In this document: piece by piece, positions 8,127-15,722 of the stretch
Numbering within the stretch: position 1 is the stretch's first letter
Layout of the letters: the number at the start of each line of letters is the position of its first letter
Assembly (NCBI GenBank): GCA_022838965.1
Contig: JALHDK010000064.1
Span: 7,852 to 26,851, forward strand
DNA length: 19,000 nt
Origin: Actinomycetales bacterium
GTDB lineage: Bacteria > Actinomycetota > Actinomycetes > Actinomycetales > Actinomycetaceae
Direction: 5' to 3'
The notes under the pieces: generated by a model
What the model saw: only the letters and a program-made list of their open reading frames with translations
Told to the model about the DNA's origin: nothing
Database searches by the model: none
Program-made: the position numbers and the translations under genes

Positions 8127-8688
8127 GGGTCGCCTCCTGCGGTGCGGTCGTCCGGGCGCCGGCGAGGTCGCGCCCGATCCGGAACCCCTCACGGTTGACC
8201 CCGGCGGTGCCGTCCGGACTCAGGCGGTCGATGGCGTCCAGGAAGGCCTCCACCTTGGGCGAGACACGGTCGCGAATCGCGCGGGGGTCGATCCGCACCA
8301 CGGACCCGAAGAGGCGGTCGATCTCCTCGTCGATCCCCGGGGGATAGGACGAGACGCCCGCGGGGAGCGTGCTCTGGGCGAGGTAGCAGGCGACGGCGCC
8401 GGGCCTCGCCCACTCCGCCCATCGCAGCAGCTCCATGCGCTCGAGCGCGTAGAGCACGTCCGCCTCGCCCTGCGGGATCATCGGCGAGTGGACACGCTCG
8501 CCGAAGCGCACGTGGCTGAAGACGGCCCCTCCCCGCTGGGACATGCCGTGGATCTCGCTCTTCTTCACGTCGAGTCCGGCCCGGAGGGCGGCCTCCGCGA
8601 GGATGTCGCTGGCCAGGACGACGCCCTGACCGCCCACGCCCACCATCAGGACGTTGAACGGCCGGGATTCACGGACCGACTCACTCAC
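8116..8688 (-). CDS. iorB: Indolepyruvate:ferredoxin oxidoreductase, beta subunit
   Basis: 190 residues from GTG at 8688, overlapping the iorA stop by 8 bases. The 2-oxoacid oxidoreductase gamma/beta-type domain is clear: VLMVGVGGQGVVLASDILAE near 13-32, then KKSEIHGMSQRGGAVFSHVR near 42-61, the usual signature of IorB and related POR gamma subunits. With IorA it forms the cytosolic enzyme that oxidatively decarboxylates arylpyruvates (indolepyruvate, phenylpyruvate, hydroxyphenylpyruvate) to aryl-acetyl-CoA. Length is normal and no ferredoxin-type cysteine cluster is present, so it does not compensate for the domain missing in IorA. Confidence 0.93.
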   Translation of the reverse strand: MSESVRESRPFNVLMVGVGGQGVVLASDILAEAALRAGLDVKKSEIHGMSQRGGAVFSHVRFGERVHSPMIPQGEADVLYALERMELLRWAEWARPGAVACYLAQSTLPAGVSSYPPGIDEEIDRLFGSVVRIDPRAIRDRVSPKVEAFLDAIDRLSPDGTAGVNREGFRIGRDLAGARTTAPQEATHVE

Positions 8689-10330
8689 CGCAGCACCTCG
8701 CAGCCAGGGGCAGCAGGGCGCGCCGCGCCTTCTTGTCGTCGTAGCGGCCCAGCCGGCGCAGGTCCTTCGCCTCGATGACGCACATGGCGATCACGGCGAG
8801 CAGGCGCACACCGGGCTTCCCGGCCAGGTCGTCGATGGCCGTCACGACGGCCCGCTTGTCGCTGCCGTCGATCACCCGGACGTTCTCGTCCGGGATGCCC
8901 ACCGCCCTGGCAAGGTGCCAGTAGTCGAGCGCCGGGGCGTCCTCCCGGCCGATGCGTTCGCCGCTCAGCGGGTTCGGCTGGGAGCCGGTCATGGCGGTGG
9001 TCGCGTTGTCCAGCACGATGTACAACCCGTCGCGCTTGTTCCACACGGCGTTGAGGAGGCCGGTGAGTCCCGAGTGGGCGAAGGTCGAGTCGCCGATGAC
9101 GGCGGCCACCCGCCGTCGGTCCTCTCCCGAGGCCAGGACGGCGTCCATGCCCTGGGCCATCGTCAGGCTGGCCCCCATGTCCAGGAGCGTGTCCATGGCG
9201 CTGTAGGGCGGCAGCACGCCGAGCGAGTAGCAGCCGATGTCACCGGAGACGATCATGTCCCTCTCGCGCAGCGCGGTGAAGACCGCGCCGTGCGGGCAGC
9301 CCACGCACAGGCCGGGGGGGCGGGGAGGCACCGCGAGAGACGGGGTGGGACCGGCCCTCCGGGGAAGGCCGAAGCCCGCGCGGACGGTCTCCGGGCTGAA
9401 CTCCCCGATCGCGGGGAACACATCCTTGCCATGGCAGGCGATACCCCAGGCGCGGACCTGGGTCTCGATGACCGGGTCCAGCTCCTCCACGATGTACAGG
9501 GTCGGGTAGCGGGCGGCGAAGTCCTCGATGAGGCGTCGCGGCAGGGGGTGCACGATGCCCAGCTTCAGCACCGCCACGTCAGGCAGCACCTCCCGCACGT
9601 GCTCATACACCACGCCGGACGTGATCACCCCCACCGGGCCGCTGCCGTGCTCGACGCGGTTCGCCGGATGTGTCTCCACGGCAGCGCAGAGCCGCTCCCA
9701 GCGTTCGGCCAGCGCCACCCGCCGCCGCCGGGCGTTCGCCGGGATCATGACGTACTTGGAGGGGTTGTGGCGCAGGGCCACCGGATGGCGATCGGGGACG
9801 GGCGGGGCGTCGTCGACCTCGACGACGCCCCGGGAGTGGGACAGCCGGGTCGTGGTCCGCAGGAACACGGGCGTGTCGAACTCCTCGGAGAGGGCGAACG
9901 CGGCCCGCGTGAAGGTGCGCGCCTCCGCGGAGTCGGCGGGCTCGAACATCGGGATCTTCGCGGCCACCGCGTAGTTGCGGTTGTCCTGCTCGTTCTGCGA
10001 GCTGTGCATGGACGGGTCGTCGGCGGTCACGCACACCAGGCCCGCCTCGACGCCCGTGTACGCCGAGGTGAAGAGCGGGTCGGCGGCCACGTTCACGCCG
10101 ACGTGCTTCATGGCCACGAGCGCGCGCCCGCCGGCGACGGCGGCCCCCATGGCCACCTCGTACGCCACCTTCTCGTTGACCGACCACTCGGTGTACACGC
10201 CGGGGTAGTCGAACAGCGCCTCGATGATCTCGGTCGACGGGGTTCCGGGGTAGCCGCACCCCAGGGCCACCCCGGCCTCCCACGCCCCGAGGGCGATGGC
10301 CTCGTTTCCCGAGAGCAGTCTCCGTGTCAC
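8681..10330 (-). CDS. iorA: Indolepyruvate:ferredoxin oxidoreductase, alpha subunit, without ferredoxin domain
   Basis: 549 residues from GTG at 10330, chosen because GAGGAGGGG stands just upstream and the protein then starts VTRRLLSGNEAIALGA as in other IorA proteins. It carries the pyrimidine-binding domain (GCGYPGTPSTEI, later DPSMHSSQNEQDNRNYA), the middle domain, a GLCVGCPHG segment, and the TPP-binding domain (GDIGCYSLG, then GDSTFAHSG and LDNATTAMTG). It is the catalytic subunit for oxidative decarboxylation of arylpyruvates. IorA proteins usually run on for a further 60-90 residues with a C-terminal domain holding 4Fe-4S clusters in CxxCxxC patterns. Here the protein ends with a basic stretch and CCGE, and the stop overlaps iorB, so that domain is absent. 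Clear family member; the electron route is open. Confidence 0.93.
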   Translation of the reverse strand: MTRRLLSGNEAIALGAWEAGVALGCGYPGTPSTEIIEALFDYPGVYTEWSVNEKVAYEVAMGAAVAGGRALVAMKHVGVNVAADPLFTSAYTGVEAGLVCVTADDPSMHSSQNEQDNRNYAVAAKIPMFEPADSAEARTFTRAAFALSEEFDTPVFLRTTTRLSHSRGVVEVDDAPPVPDRHPVALRHNPSKYVMIPANARRRRVALAERWERLCAAVETHPANRVEHGSGPVGVITSGVVYEHVREVLPDVAVLKLGIVHPLPRRLIEDFAARYPTLYIVEELDPVIETQVRAWGIACHGKDVFPAIGEFSPETVRAGFGLPRRAGPTPSLAVPPRPPGLCVGCPHGAVFTALRERDMIVSGDIGCYSLGVLPPYSAMDTLLDMGASLTMAQGMDAVLASGEDRRRVAAVIGDSTFAHSGLTGLLNAVWNKRDGLYIVLDNATTAMTGSQPNPLSGERIGREDAPALDYWHLARAVGIPDENVRVIDGSDKRAVVTAIDDLAGKPGVRLLAVIAMCVIEAKDLRRLGRYDDKKARRALLPLAARCCGE

Positions 10331-10355
10331 GCATCCCCTCCTCGCGATCCCCGCC

Positions 10356-10361
10356 ACTGTA
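10356..10361 (-). promoter_or_regulatory. Possible -10 element before iorA
   Basis: TACAGT on the minus strand lies in the 78-bp metS-iorA gap, about 26 bases upstream of the GTG. No recognisable -35 is present, so iorA may also be read from the metP promoter. Confidence 0.25.
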
Positions 10362-10408
10362 CCCCGCGGTCGGGGGACCCGGGCGGGACGGTCCACACAG
10401 GGAGAACG

Positions 10409-10537
10409 CTACGGCCGGGTTCCGCTCTCGCCCTCGTCGGGGAGCGGGTGGGTGACGAGGAAGCGGGTGGAAACCACGAGTCCCCCCCAGATCGTCAGCA
10501 TCGCGACGACCATCATCACGATCGCGGTGGCAGTCAT
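10409..10537 (-). CDS. metS: Methionine/alanine importer small subunit MetS
   Basis: 42 residues. The ATG at 10537 shares an ATGA overlap with the transporter stop, and a GAGAGGG site precedes it. The sequence MTATAIVMMVVAMLTIWGG followed by LVVSTRFL is one transmembrane helix with a short charged tail, the hallmark of MetS. In corynebacteria MetS is required for activity of the MetP transporter at the membrane. Its place directly behind a MetP-type gene makes the identification strong despite the tiny size. Confidence 0.88.
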   Translation of the reverse strand: MTATAIVMMVVAMLTIWGGLVVSTRFLVTHPLPDEGESGTRP

Positions 10538-12150
10538 GGACGGTCCCTCTCCTCCTCATCGGCGAGCATCTCGAGTTGTTCCACACGCAGGGGTTCCGGG
10601 GCGTCGACGAGCGAGTCCTCGCTGCGATCGTGGACCCGCGCGGCGTCGAAGTCATCGACCGGGGTGCGCCACCGCAGGGAGGACGCCACGACGGCGCCGA
10701 GAAGCATCAGGGCCACCATCCCCCAGCCGAACCAGCCGACGAAGGTGGAGGGGTAGCCGCCGTAGCCCTCGCGCACCAGGGCGACCACCGTCAGCACGAG
10801 GATCACGGTGAGCATCACGGGATTCACGACCGCGACGGCGACGTCCCACCAGCGGCCCACCTGGGCGGTGGAGGTCTGGTTGATGTGCCGGCGCAGCGTG
10901 GGCAGCTGTCGCATGACGAGGCCGAGCACGCTCGTGACCACGATGGCGGCGAGGACGATGCCGATCTCGTTGGCGAACTTGTCGACGACGTCCAGGGCGT
11001 TGAGGCCGTTGGTGGTCGAGAACAGCACCACCGACAGAACGCCCGTGGTCAGGGAGGTCAGCAGGGCCGCGGACCGGCGCTCCATCCCGAACTTCTCCTG
11101 AAGTGCCGCCGACACCACCTGCAGGAGGCTGATCAGCGAGGTGAAGCCGGCGAGCACGAGGCTGCCGAAGAACAGCACCCCAAACACCGGCCCCCCGGGC
11201 ATCATGGAGATGACCTGCGGGAAGGTCATGAAGCTGAGACCCACGCCGGTGATGCGTTCAAGGTCGCCCACCGCCACGCCCTGCTCGAAGGCCATGAAGC
11301 CGAGGGTGGCGAACACCCCGATGCCGGCGAGGAGTTCGAACGACGAGTTGGCGAAGGCGGTCACGAAGCCGGTCGGGGCGAGGTTGGCGCGGCGCGGCAG
11401 GTAGCTCGCGTACGTGATCATGATGCCGAAGGCGATCGACAGCGAGAAGAAGATCTGCGAGAAGGCCGCGATCCAGACCTGGGCGTTCGCGAGGGCACCC
11501 CAGTCCGGGGTGAAGAAGGCGTTCAGTCCCGCACTGGCGCCGTCGAGGAACAGGGCGCGGACGACCAGGGCGGCGAACATGACGGTCAGCAGCGGCAGGA
11601 AGATCCGGTTGGCGCGCTCCACCCCGCGGGTGACGCCGCGCGCCATCACCAGGGTGGCGGCGATCCAGATCGCGAGCAGCGGCCAGAACACTCCGCCGAC
11701 GACGTCGACGCTGAACCCGGGATCGCTCAGCCGGAGGTAGTCCGACACGAAGAAGGTGATGGTGTCCTTGCCCCAGGCCAGATTCACGGAGAAGAGGGTG
11801 TACCGCAGCGCCCAGGCGAGCACCACCGCGTAGTAGGTGATGATCACGAAGCTGATGGCCACGTGGAACCAGCCGATCGGCTCCAGCGGCTTGCTCAGCC
11901 GCCGGAAGACCGCCGGGGAGGATCCCCGGAAGCGGTGTCCCAGCGCGTAGTCGAGCAGGAGGATCGGGATGCCCGCCACCAGGAGGGCCACGATGTACGG
12001 CACCAGGAAGGCCCCACCGCCGTTGTTGTAGGCCACCCCGGGGAAGCGCCAGATGTTCCCCAGCCCGATGGCCGAGCCGATGGCCGCGAGAATGAAGCCG
12101 TAGTGGCTGGACCACTGTTCGCGCGGAACAGTGTCGTTCTTCTTGCTCAC
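10534..12150 (-). CDS. metP: Sodium-dependent amino-acid transporter, NSS family (MetP-type)
   Basis: 538 residues from GTG at 12150 with GGAGGT seven bases upstream. It is a neurotransmitter:sodium symporter with about 12 membrane helices. The first helix region reads GFILAAIGSAIGLGNIWRFP, including the unwound GSAIGLGNIWRFP sodium/substrate segment, followed by NNGGGAFLVPYIVALL. Helix 6 carries FFSLSIAFGIMITYASYLP, and a conserved serine/glycine-rich helix 8 (FTSLISLLQVVSA) follows. The C-terminal 50 residues are acidic and cytoplasmic. The ATGA overlap with metS shows a MetPS importer for methionine and alanine. Given the arylpyruvate genes next door, and since NSS proteins in other bacteria carry tryptophan or tyrosine, an aromatic substrate is possible. 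Substrate is not fixed by sequence. Confidence 0.92.
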   Translation of the reverse strand: MSKKNDTVPREQWSSHYGFILAAIGSAIGLGNIWRFPGVAYNNGGGAFLVPYIVALLVAGIPILLLDYALGHRFRGSSPAVFRRLSKPLEPIGWFHVAISFVIITYYAVVLAWALRYTLFSVNLAWGKDTITFFVSDYLRLSDPGFSVDVVGGVFWPLLAIWIAATLVMARGVTRGVERANRIFLPLLTVMFAALVVRALFLDGASAGLNAFFTPDWGALANAQVWIAAFSQIFFSLSIAFGIMITYASYLPRRANLAPTGFVTAFANSSFELLAGIGVFATLGFMAFEQGVAVGDLERITGVGLSFMTFPQVISMMPGGPVFGVLFFGSLVLAGFTSLISLLQVVSAALQEKFGMERRSAALLTSLTTGVLSVVLFSTTNGLNALDVVDKFANEIGIVLAAIVVTSVLGLVMRQLPTLRRHINQTSTAQVGRWWDVAVAVVNPVMLTVILVLTVVALVREGYGGYPSTFVGWFGWGMVALMLLGAVVASSLRWRTPVDDFDAARVHDRSEDSLVDAPEPLRVEQLEMLADEEERDRP

Positions 12151-12173
12151 ACAACACCTCCGAGGCCCGGAAT

Positions 12174-12212
12174 CACGCGTCGTCGCGTGCGCTCATGACG
12201 CGGCTCACACTA
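12174..12212 (-). promoter_or_regulatory. Candidate promoter/operator of metP
   Basis: On the minus strand TAGTGT (12212-12207) matches the actinobacterial -10 TANNNT; a clear -35 is not visible. Between it and the start codon, perfect inverted arms CACGCG (12174-12179) and CGCGTG (12184-12189) with a 4-nt loop could be an operator or a 5'-leader hairpin. Confidence 0.3.
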
Positions 12213-12270
12213 GGGCCGGCCAGTCCGGCGTGCCGTCGGGTTCTGCGGAGTGAGACGTTCGCCGCGCTGA

Positions 12271-12960
12271 TCAGCGGGCTGTGAAGCGCGCGTGGATCCG
12301 CGCGGACACCGAGACATCCTCGGGCTTCAGGTCGATCGCCTCCGGGTCGAGGCCTCCGCCGCCACCCGCCGGCGCGGCCTCGGCCAGCCGCAGCGCCGCC
12401 TTGCCGACGGGGGTGGGGCCGCCGTCGCCGGGAGTACCCTCCAGCAGGCCGGGATCGGCCAGCTGGCTCGGGATCACCTCGGTGAAGCCCGCAGCGCGCG
12501 CCATCACCAGGGCGCGGGCGCGGGCGTCGGCGACGGCGCCCGCCAGGGCCGCCTCCCGCACGCGCGTCCCGGAGGCCTGGGTGAGCCGCCACTCCACGCG
12601 ATCGAGCCGCACGCCCGGCCGGGTGCCGGCCCGCGAGGAGAACGCCGAGAGCGCCTGGAAGTCGCGGAACTTCACCTGCAGGGGGACGGTGGCGACATGC
12701 CGCAGCGGCATGATCGCTCCCGAGTCGGCGTGGGGCCGCCACGAGTGGGTGTGCATCGATCCGACCGCGTGCCACGTGGCGGGTCCGCCCGGCGCCGTCA
12801 GAGTGGCCATCTCGGCGGCCAGCTCCTGGGTGAGCCGGACGGCGAGGTCGAGGGTGCGCTGCTTGTCATCGGTCTCGACGTTCACGGTGAGGAAGAGCAC
12901 CGCCCGCTCGGGAGGGGTGTCGATGGTGTGCTCGCCCTCGACCGAGATGACCACGGTCAC
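12271..12960 (-). CDS. SIMPL-domain (DUF541) protein
   Basis: 229 residues if the GTG at 12960 is used; AGGGG lies just upstream inside the end of bioY, and a second GTG at 12954 is an alternative. The beta-strand start (VVISVEGEHTIDTPPERAVL), the repeated tail pattern AVADARARALVMARAAGF near 150-170 and the closing VSVSARIHARF are typical of SIMPL/DUF541 domains, known from periplasmic or secreted oxidative-stress proteins in Gram-negative bacteria and from cytosolic forms in actinobacteria. No signal peptide is visible, so this one is probably cytosolic. Function is unknown. The start lies 2 bases after the bioY stop, so the two are likely co-translated without an obvious functional link. 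A 12-bp palindrome CGCTGATCAGCG (12265-12276) spans the stop. Confidence 0.78.
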   Translation of the reverse strand: MTVVISVEGEHTIDTPPERAVLFLTVNVETDDKQRTLDLAVRLTQELAAEMATLTAPGGPATWHAVGSMHTHSWRPHADSGAIMPLRHVATVPLQVKFRDFQALSAFSSRAGTRPGVRLDRVEWRLTQASGTRVREAALAGAVADARARALVMARAAGFTEVIPSQLADPGLLEGTPGDGGPTPVGKAALRLAEAAPAGGGGGLDPEAIDLKPEDVSVSARIHARFTAR

Positions 12961-12962
12961 GG

Positions 12963-13547
12963 TCAGCCCCTGCGTGTTCCCCGGAACGCCTCGACGGCCT
13001 TCCACGCTCCCGGCAGCAGCAGGGCCGCCGCGGCGATCTTGATGGCATCACCCGGCAGGAAGGGGAGCACACCCAGCGCCAGCCCCTCGCGGAGACCGAC
13101 GCCGAGGAAGGCCATCAGCCAGGTCACGCCAAGCAGGTACACCACCGCCGAAGCGCCCGCGGCGGCGAGCACCATCGAGCCCACCCGGCGATCACCGCGC
13201 CGGCGGGCCCCCCACCCGACGAGCATCGTCGCGGGCACGAATCCGAGGATGTAGCCGAAGGAGGCGAACGCCCACCCGGCGTTCCCGTCGGCGAACATGG
13301 GTGCCCCGGCCACCCCGAGTCCGAGGTACAGGAGTGCCGCCAGCCCCGCCCGTACCGGGCCGAGCGCGGCGCCGTTCAGGACCACCGCGAAGGTGGCCAG
13401 CGAGAGCGGCACCGGGGTGAACGGCAGCGGGATGGCGAGCTGGCCCGCCACCGTGAGGAAGGCGGTCGCCCCCACCACCAGCGCGGCATCGCGGACGCGG
13501 GCACCGGGGACGAGATCGGCGAGGACGGGGGCGGCAAGCGAGGTCAT
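12963..13547 (-). CDS. bioY: Biotin transporter BioY (ECF S-component)
   Basis: 194 residues from ATG at 13547, preceded by AGGAGG; the frame is open further upstream but without a better start. BioY is the membrane substrate-binding component for biotin uptake. Family marks include the early PLPFTPVPLSLATFAVVLNGAALGP, then YLGLGVAGAPMFADGNAGWAF and SFGYILGFVPATMLVGW, and a C-terminal FLPGDAIKIAAAALLLP; about six membrane helices. No bioM/bioN energising genes lie in the window, so it may use a shared ECF module or work alone as reported for some BioY proteins. It heads a two-gene unit with the SIMPL gene. Confidence 0.93.
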   Translation of the reverse strand: MTSLAAPVLADLVPGARVRDAALVVGATAFLTVAGQLAIPLPFTPVPLSLATFAVVLNGAALGPVRAGLAALLYLGLGVAGAPMFADGNAGWAFASFGYILGFVPATMLVGWGARRRGDRRVGSMVLAAAGASAVVYLLGVTWLMAFLGVGLREGLALGVLPFLPGDAIKIAAAALLLPGAWKAVEAFRGTRRG

Positions 13548-13584
13548 GGGGCCTCCTGGGGACGGCGGTGACGCGATCAGTCCC

Positions 13585-13613
13585 ACCGTAGTGCCGCCGC
13601 CCGGGAGCTTCCA
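13585..13613 (-). promoter_or_regulatory. Candidate bioY promoter
   Basis: On the minus strand TGGAAG (13613-13608) and TACGGT (13590-13585) are separated by exactly 17 bases, with a start point predicted about 30 bases before the bioY ATG. Nearby TTGTCCACACAA (13618-13629) is a short imperfect inverted repeat that could be a repressor site. The rest of the 196-bp gap up to 13743 shows nothing I can assign. Confidence 0.35.
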
Positions 13614-13743
13614 TGGTTGTCCACACAATTCTCGCCGCTCTGCAGTTGTCGACGGCGCCGCCGGTGGTTGTGCCGTGGCCGTCGACGGTGACGACGGCGA
13701 GGAGGGGGCCGCCGTCGCCGTTCCGGGTCACGGTGAGCAGCAA

Positions 13744-14865
13744 TCAGCCCAGTTCCACGCGCTCCGGCTCGTACTGGCGGTTCAACACCCACACAGACTC
13801 CCCCGGCACGTCCCATTCGAGCAGTCCCGCCACCTCGGTCACGAGGCGCCCGTTGGTGAGTGATCCACTGGCGGGGTCGATGTCCCAGACCACGAGCGGC
13901 CAGGCGGGTTCCTCGCCCTCGCGGAGCTCTCTTGCCGCCCAGGGCGTGGCAACAATGCGGTCGCCGTCCGGGAACCACAGGAACCGCTGGATGTTCGTGG
14001 AGGCCCACCACTCGCCTGCGTCGTCCGGGTCGATGGCGAACTCGCTCTCACTGCTCCCGTCTGCCGCCGCCAGGACGACCCCGTGCGCGCCACGATCGTC
14101 CGCGTACCACATCGCAACCCACGCCCCGTCCGGTGACCAGCGTGGCTGATCCGAGACGCTGCCGACCACCCCGCGGTCGAGGCTGGAGACCTTCGTCTCG
14201 ACGCCGTCGGCGACGGTGACGACGTACAAGCCGGGCTCCCCCTGGATGGGGTATATCGAGTTGCGGGTGAAGGCCACGGCGTCGCCCGCGGGCGAGATAC
14301 TCCAGTCCGGGGTGACACCCCTGGCCAACACCCGCTCGGAGCCGTCCGGCTCACGCCAGCGCAGCTCGTAGGTATCCGGCTGGATCGCGATGTAGGCGAT
14401 CGCCTCGTGGTCCGGCGCCCACAGCGCCTCGACGACGCCACTGCCAACCAGCACTTCCACCTCACCGTTCGTGAGGTCGAGAATCGCGAGGTCGCCAGCG
14501 GCGAGTTGGGCCGGGCCGCCGCCAGTCGGGTTCTCGCCGCTCCACATGCCCTCGTGCGTGGAGATCAGCAGCCGGCGGCCCTCGGCGTCGAAGCCGTAGA
14601 AGGCGCCGAGGCGGGGGAGGTCGATCGGCGTGGCACCCTCGGGGCCGAGTTCCCACACGGGGGTGTCCTCGCCCGTGCCGCCCATGTACTCGAGAGACAG
14701 GCTCCGCACGGCGCTGGGAGCGGGCTCGCTGGTTTCGGCTGCCGGAGTGGAACTCGCCGCCACCGTTGTGGTGGCGGGCGACCCGCCCGGGGTGGTCCCC
14801 GAGCATGCCCCCGCAAGGGCGGCGACGGTGGCCGCAAGTGTCACTGAGACGAGAAGGCGTTTCAT
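13744..14865 (-). CDS. Predicted lipoprotein with WD40/TolB-like beta-propeller repeats
   Basis: 373 residues from ATG at 14865, with CAGGAGA upstream and an ATGA overlap with the reductase stop. A signal peptide with a lipobox-like LAGAC (Cys21) is followed by a Thr/Ser/Pro linker to about residue 55, so the protein should be anchored on the outer face of the membrane. The body shows repeated propeller-like blades with SPDGAWVAMW and SPAGDAVAFT type motifs plus YELRWREPDGSER and FPDGDRIVATPW, as in TolB/PD40 repeats. No enzyme motif is visible. Ligand and partner are unknown. Coupling to the reductase gene suggests shared expression, not a known shared pathway. Confidence 0.75.
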   Translation of the reverse strand: MKRLLVSVTLAATVAALAGACSGTTPGGSPATTTVAASSTPAAETSEPAPSAVRSLSLEYMGGTGEDTPVWELGPEGATPIDLPRLGAFYGFDAEGRRLLISTHEGMWSGENPTGGGPAQLAAGDLAILDLTNGEVEVLVGSGVVEALWAPDHEAIAYIAIQPDTYELRWREPDGSERVLARGVTPDWSISPAGDAVAFTRNSIYPIQGEPGLYVVTVADGVETKVSSLDRGVVGSVSDQPRWSPDGAWVAMWYADDRGAHGVVLAAADGSSESEFAIDPDDAGEWWASTNIQRFLWFPDGDRIVATPWAARELREGEEPAWPLVVWDIDPASGSLTNGRLVTEVAGLLEWDVPGESVWVLNRQYEPERVELG

Positions 14866-15638
14866 GAGTTCGGTCTCCTGATCTGTGCTGTCATCGGCCC
14901 CACCGCCACGCGATAGCGCAGCCTCACCCGCCCCTCCACCGTCTCGCAGCTGAGGAGTTCAAGCCTCGTCGGCCACTCGTCCTGGCCGAGGGGGGCGGCG
15001 TCGAAGAGTAGCGGCGTCCCTCGCCCGCCGACCGCCCACGGCAGGAACTCGACGTCGATCTCGTCCACCAGCCCTTGCCGCAGCAGTGCTCCCCCCAGGC
15101 GGCCGCCACCGGTACTGACCACGGTCTTGACGCCGAGCCGCTCGCCGAGTATCTCGAGTGCCCGGCCCAGGGCGACTCGGCGTTCCCCGACCACGATGTA
15201 CGGGATCCCACGGTCCCGCAGGAGCGCGAGATGGTCGGCGGGCGCAGCCAGTGACGTCAGCACCAGGCTGTGCCAGCCGGCCCAGGCGGGGTCCGGCCAC
15301 TCGGTGAACTGGAGGTCCACCACGCCGGCGCCGTCGACGAGGGCGAACCAGCGCCGCCCGGGCACACCGACGACGTCGTCGGGCAGATGGTGCTGGCCCT
15401 CGGGCGGAGGTCCGGGCTCGGCGCCCTGGAGCGGGGCGCCGATGGGGTTGAGGAGGGAGCCGCTGCCCTCGAGGAAGACCTGGGGGTCGTGGGTCGTCCG
15501 TGGCCAGGCGTAGGGATCCCCGAGGTTGCCCAGCATGGCGGTCCAGCGCACGTCACCGGCCATGAGATTCACGCCCGGCGCCAGAGTCAGCCTCCCGTCC
15601 ATCGAGGCGACGTTGTGGACGATCAGGCGTGGTCTCAT
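14862..15638 (-). CDS. RibD C-terminal / dihydrofolate-reductase-like family protein
   Basis: 258 residues from ATG at 15638; a GGAG lies very close upstream (2-nt spacing), and the open frame beyond it is antisense low-complexity sequence. The start RPRLIVHNVASMDGRL is the classical RibD-C/DHFR-like opening strand. The NADPH-binding half is seen as YIVVGERRVALGRALEIL and KTVVSTGGGRLGGALLRQGL, followed by VDEIDVEFLPWAVGGRGTPLLF. This family reduces pyrimidine intermediates in riboflavin synthesis, or serves as stand-alone NADPH reductases of unknown substrate. No riboflavin genes are adjacent, so the stand-alone group is likelier. Divergent from the membrane-anchored protein gene at 15723 with an 84-bp spacer. 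Confidence 0.8.
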   Translation of the reverse strand: MRPRLIVHNVASMDGRLTLAPGVNLMAGDVRWTAMLGNLGDPYAWPRTTHDPQVFLEGSGSLLNPIGAPLQGAEPGPPPEGQHHLPDDVVGVPGRRWFALVDGAGVVDLQFTEWPDPAWAGWHSLVLTSLAAPADHLALLRDRGIPYIVVGERRVALGRALEILGERLGVKTVVSTGGGRLGGALLRQGLVDEIDVEFLPWAVGGRGTPLLFDAAPLGQDEWPTRLELLSCETVEGRVRLRYRVAVGPMTAQIRRPNS

Positions 15639-15722
15639 GGCTCCATCATCGTGCGTCCATGCGGCGGCGACGGCTGCGTTGAAGCGCTCTGCGGTGGCGC
15701 GGCCTCGGCGGTGGGCAGGGCC

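Noticed and set aside
8654..10756. 700-residue plus-strand open frame
   Set aside because: Antisense to iorA and metS with low-complexity composition; a product of high third-position GC.
10576..12198. 540-residue plus-strand open frame
   Set aside because: Antisense to the NSS transporter and rich in His, Gly, Glu and Asp without any motif.
13548..13743. Biotin riboswitch or extra small gene upstream of bioY
   Set aside because: No biotin riboswitch class is known to me, and the short frames here lack a ribosome site or protein-like composition.
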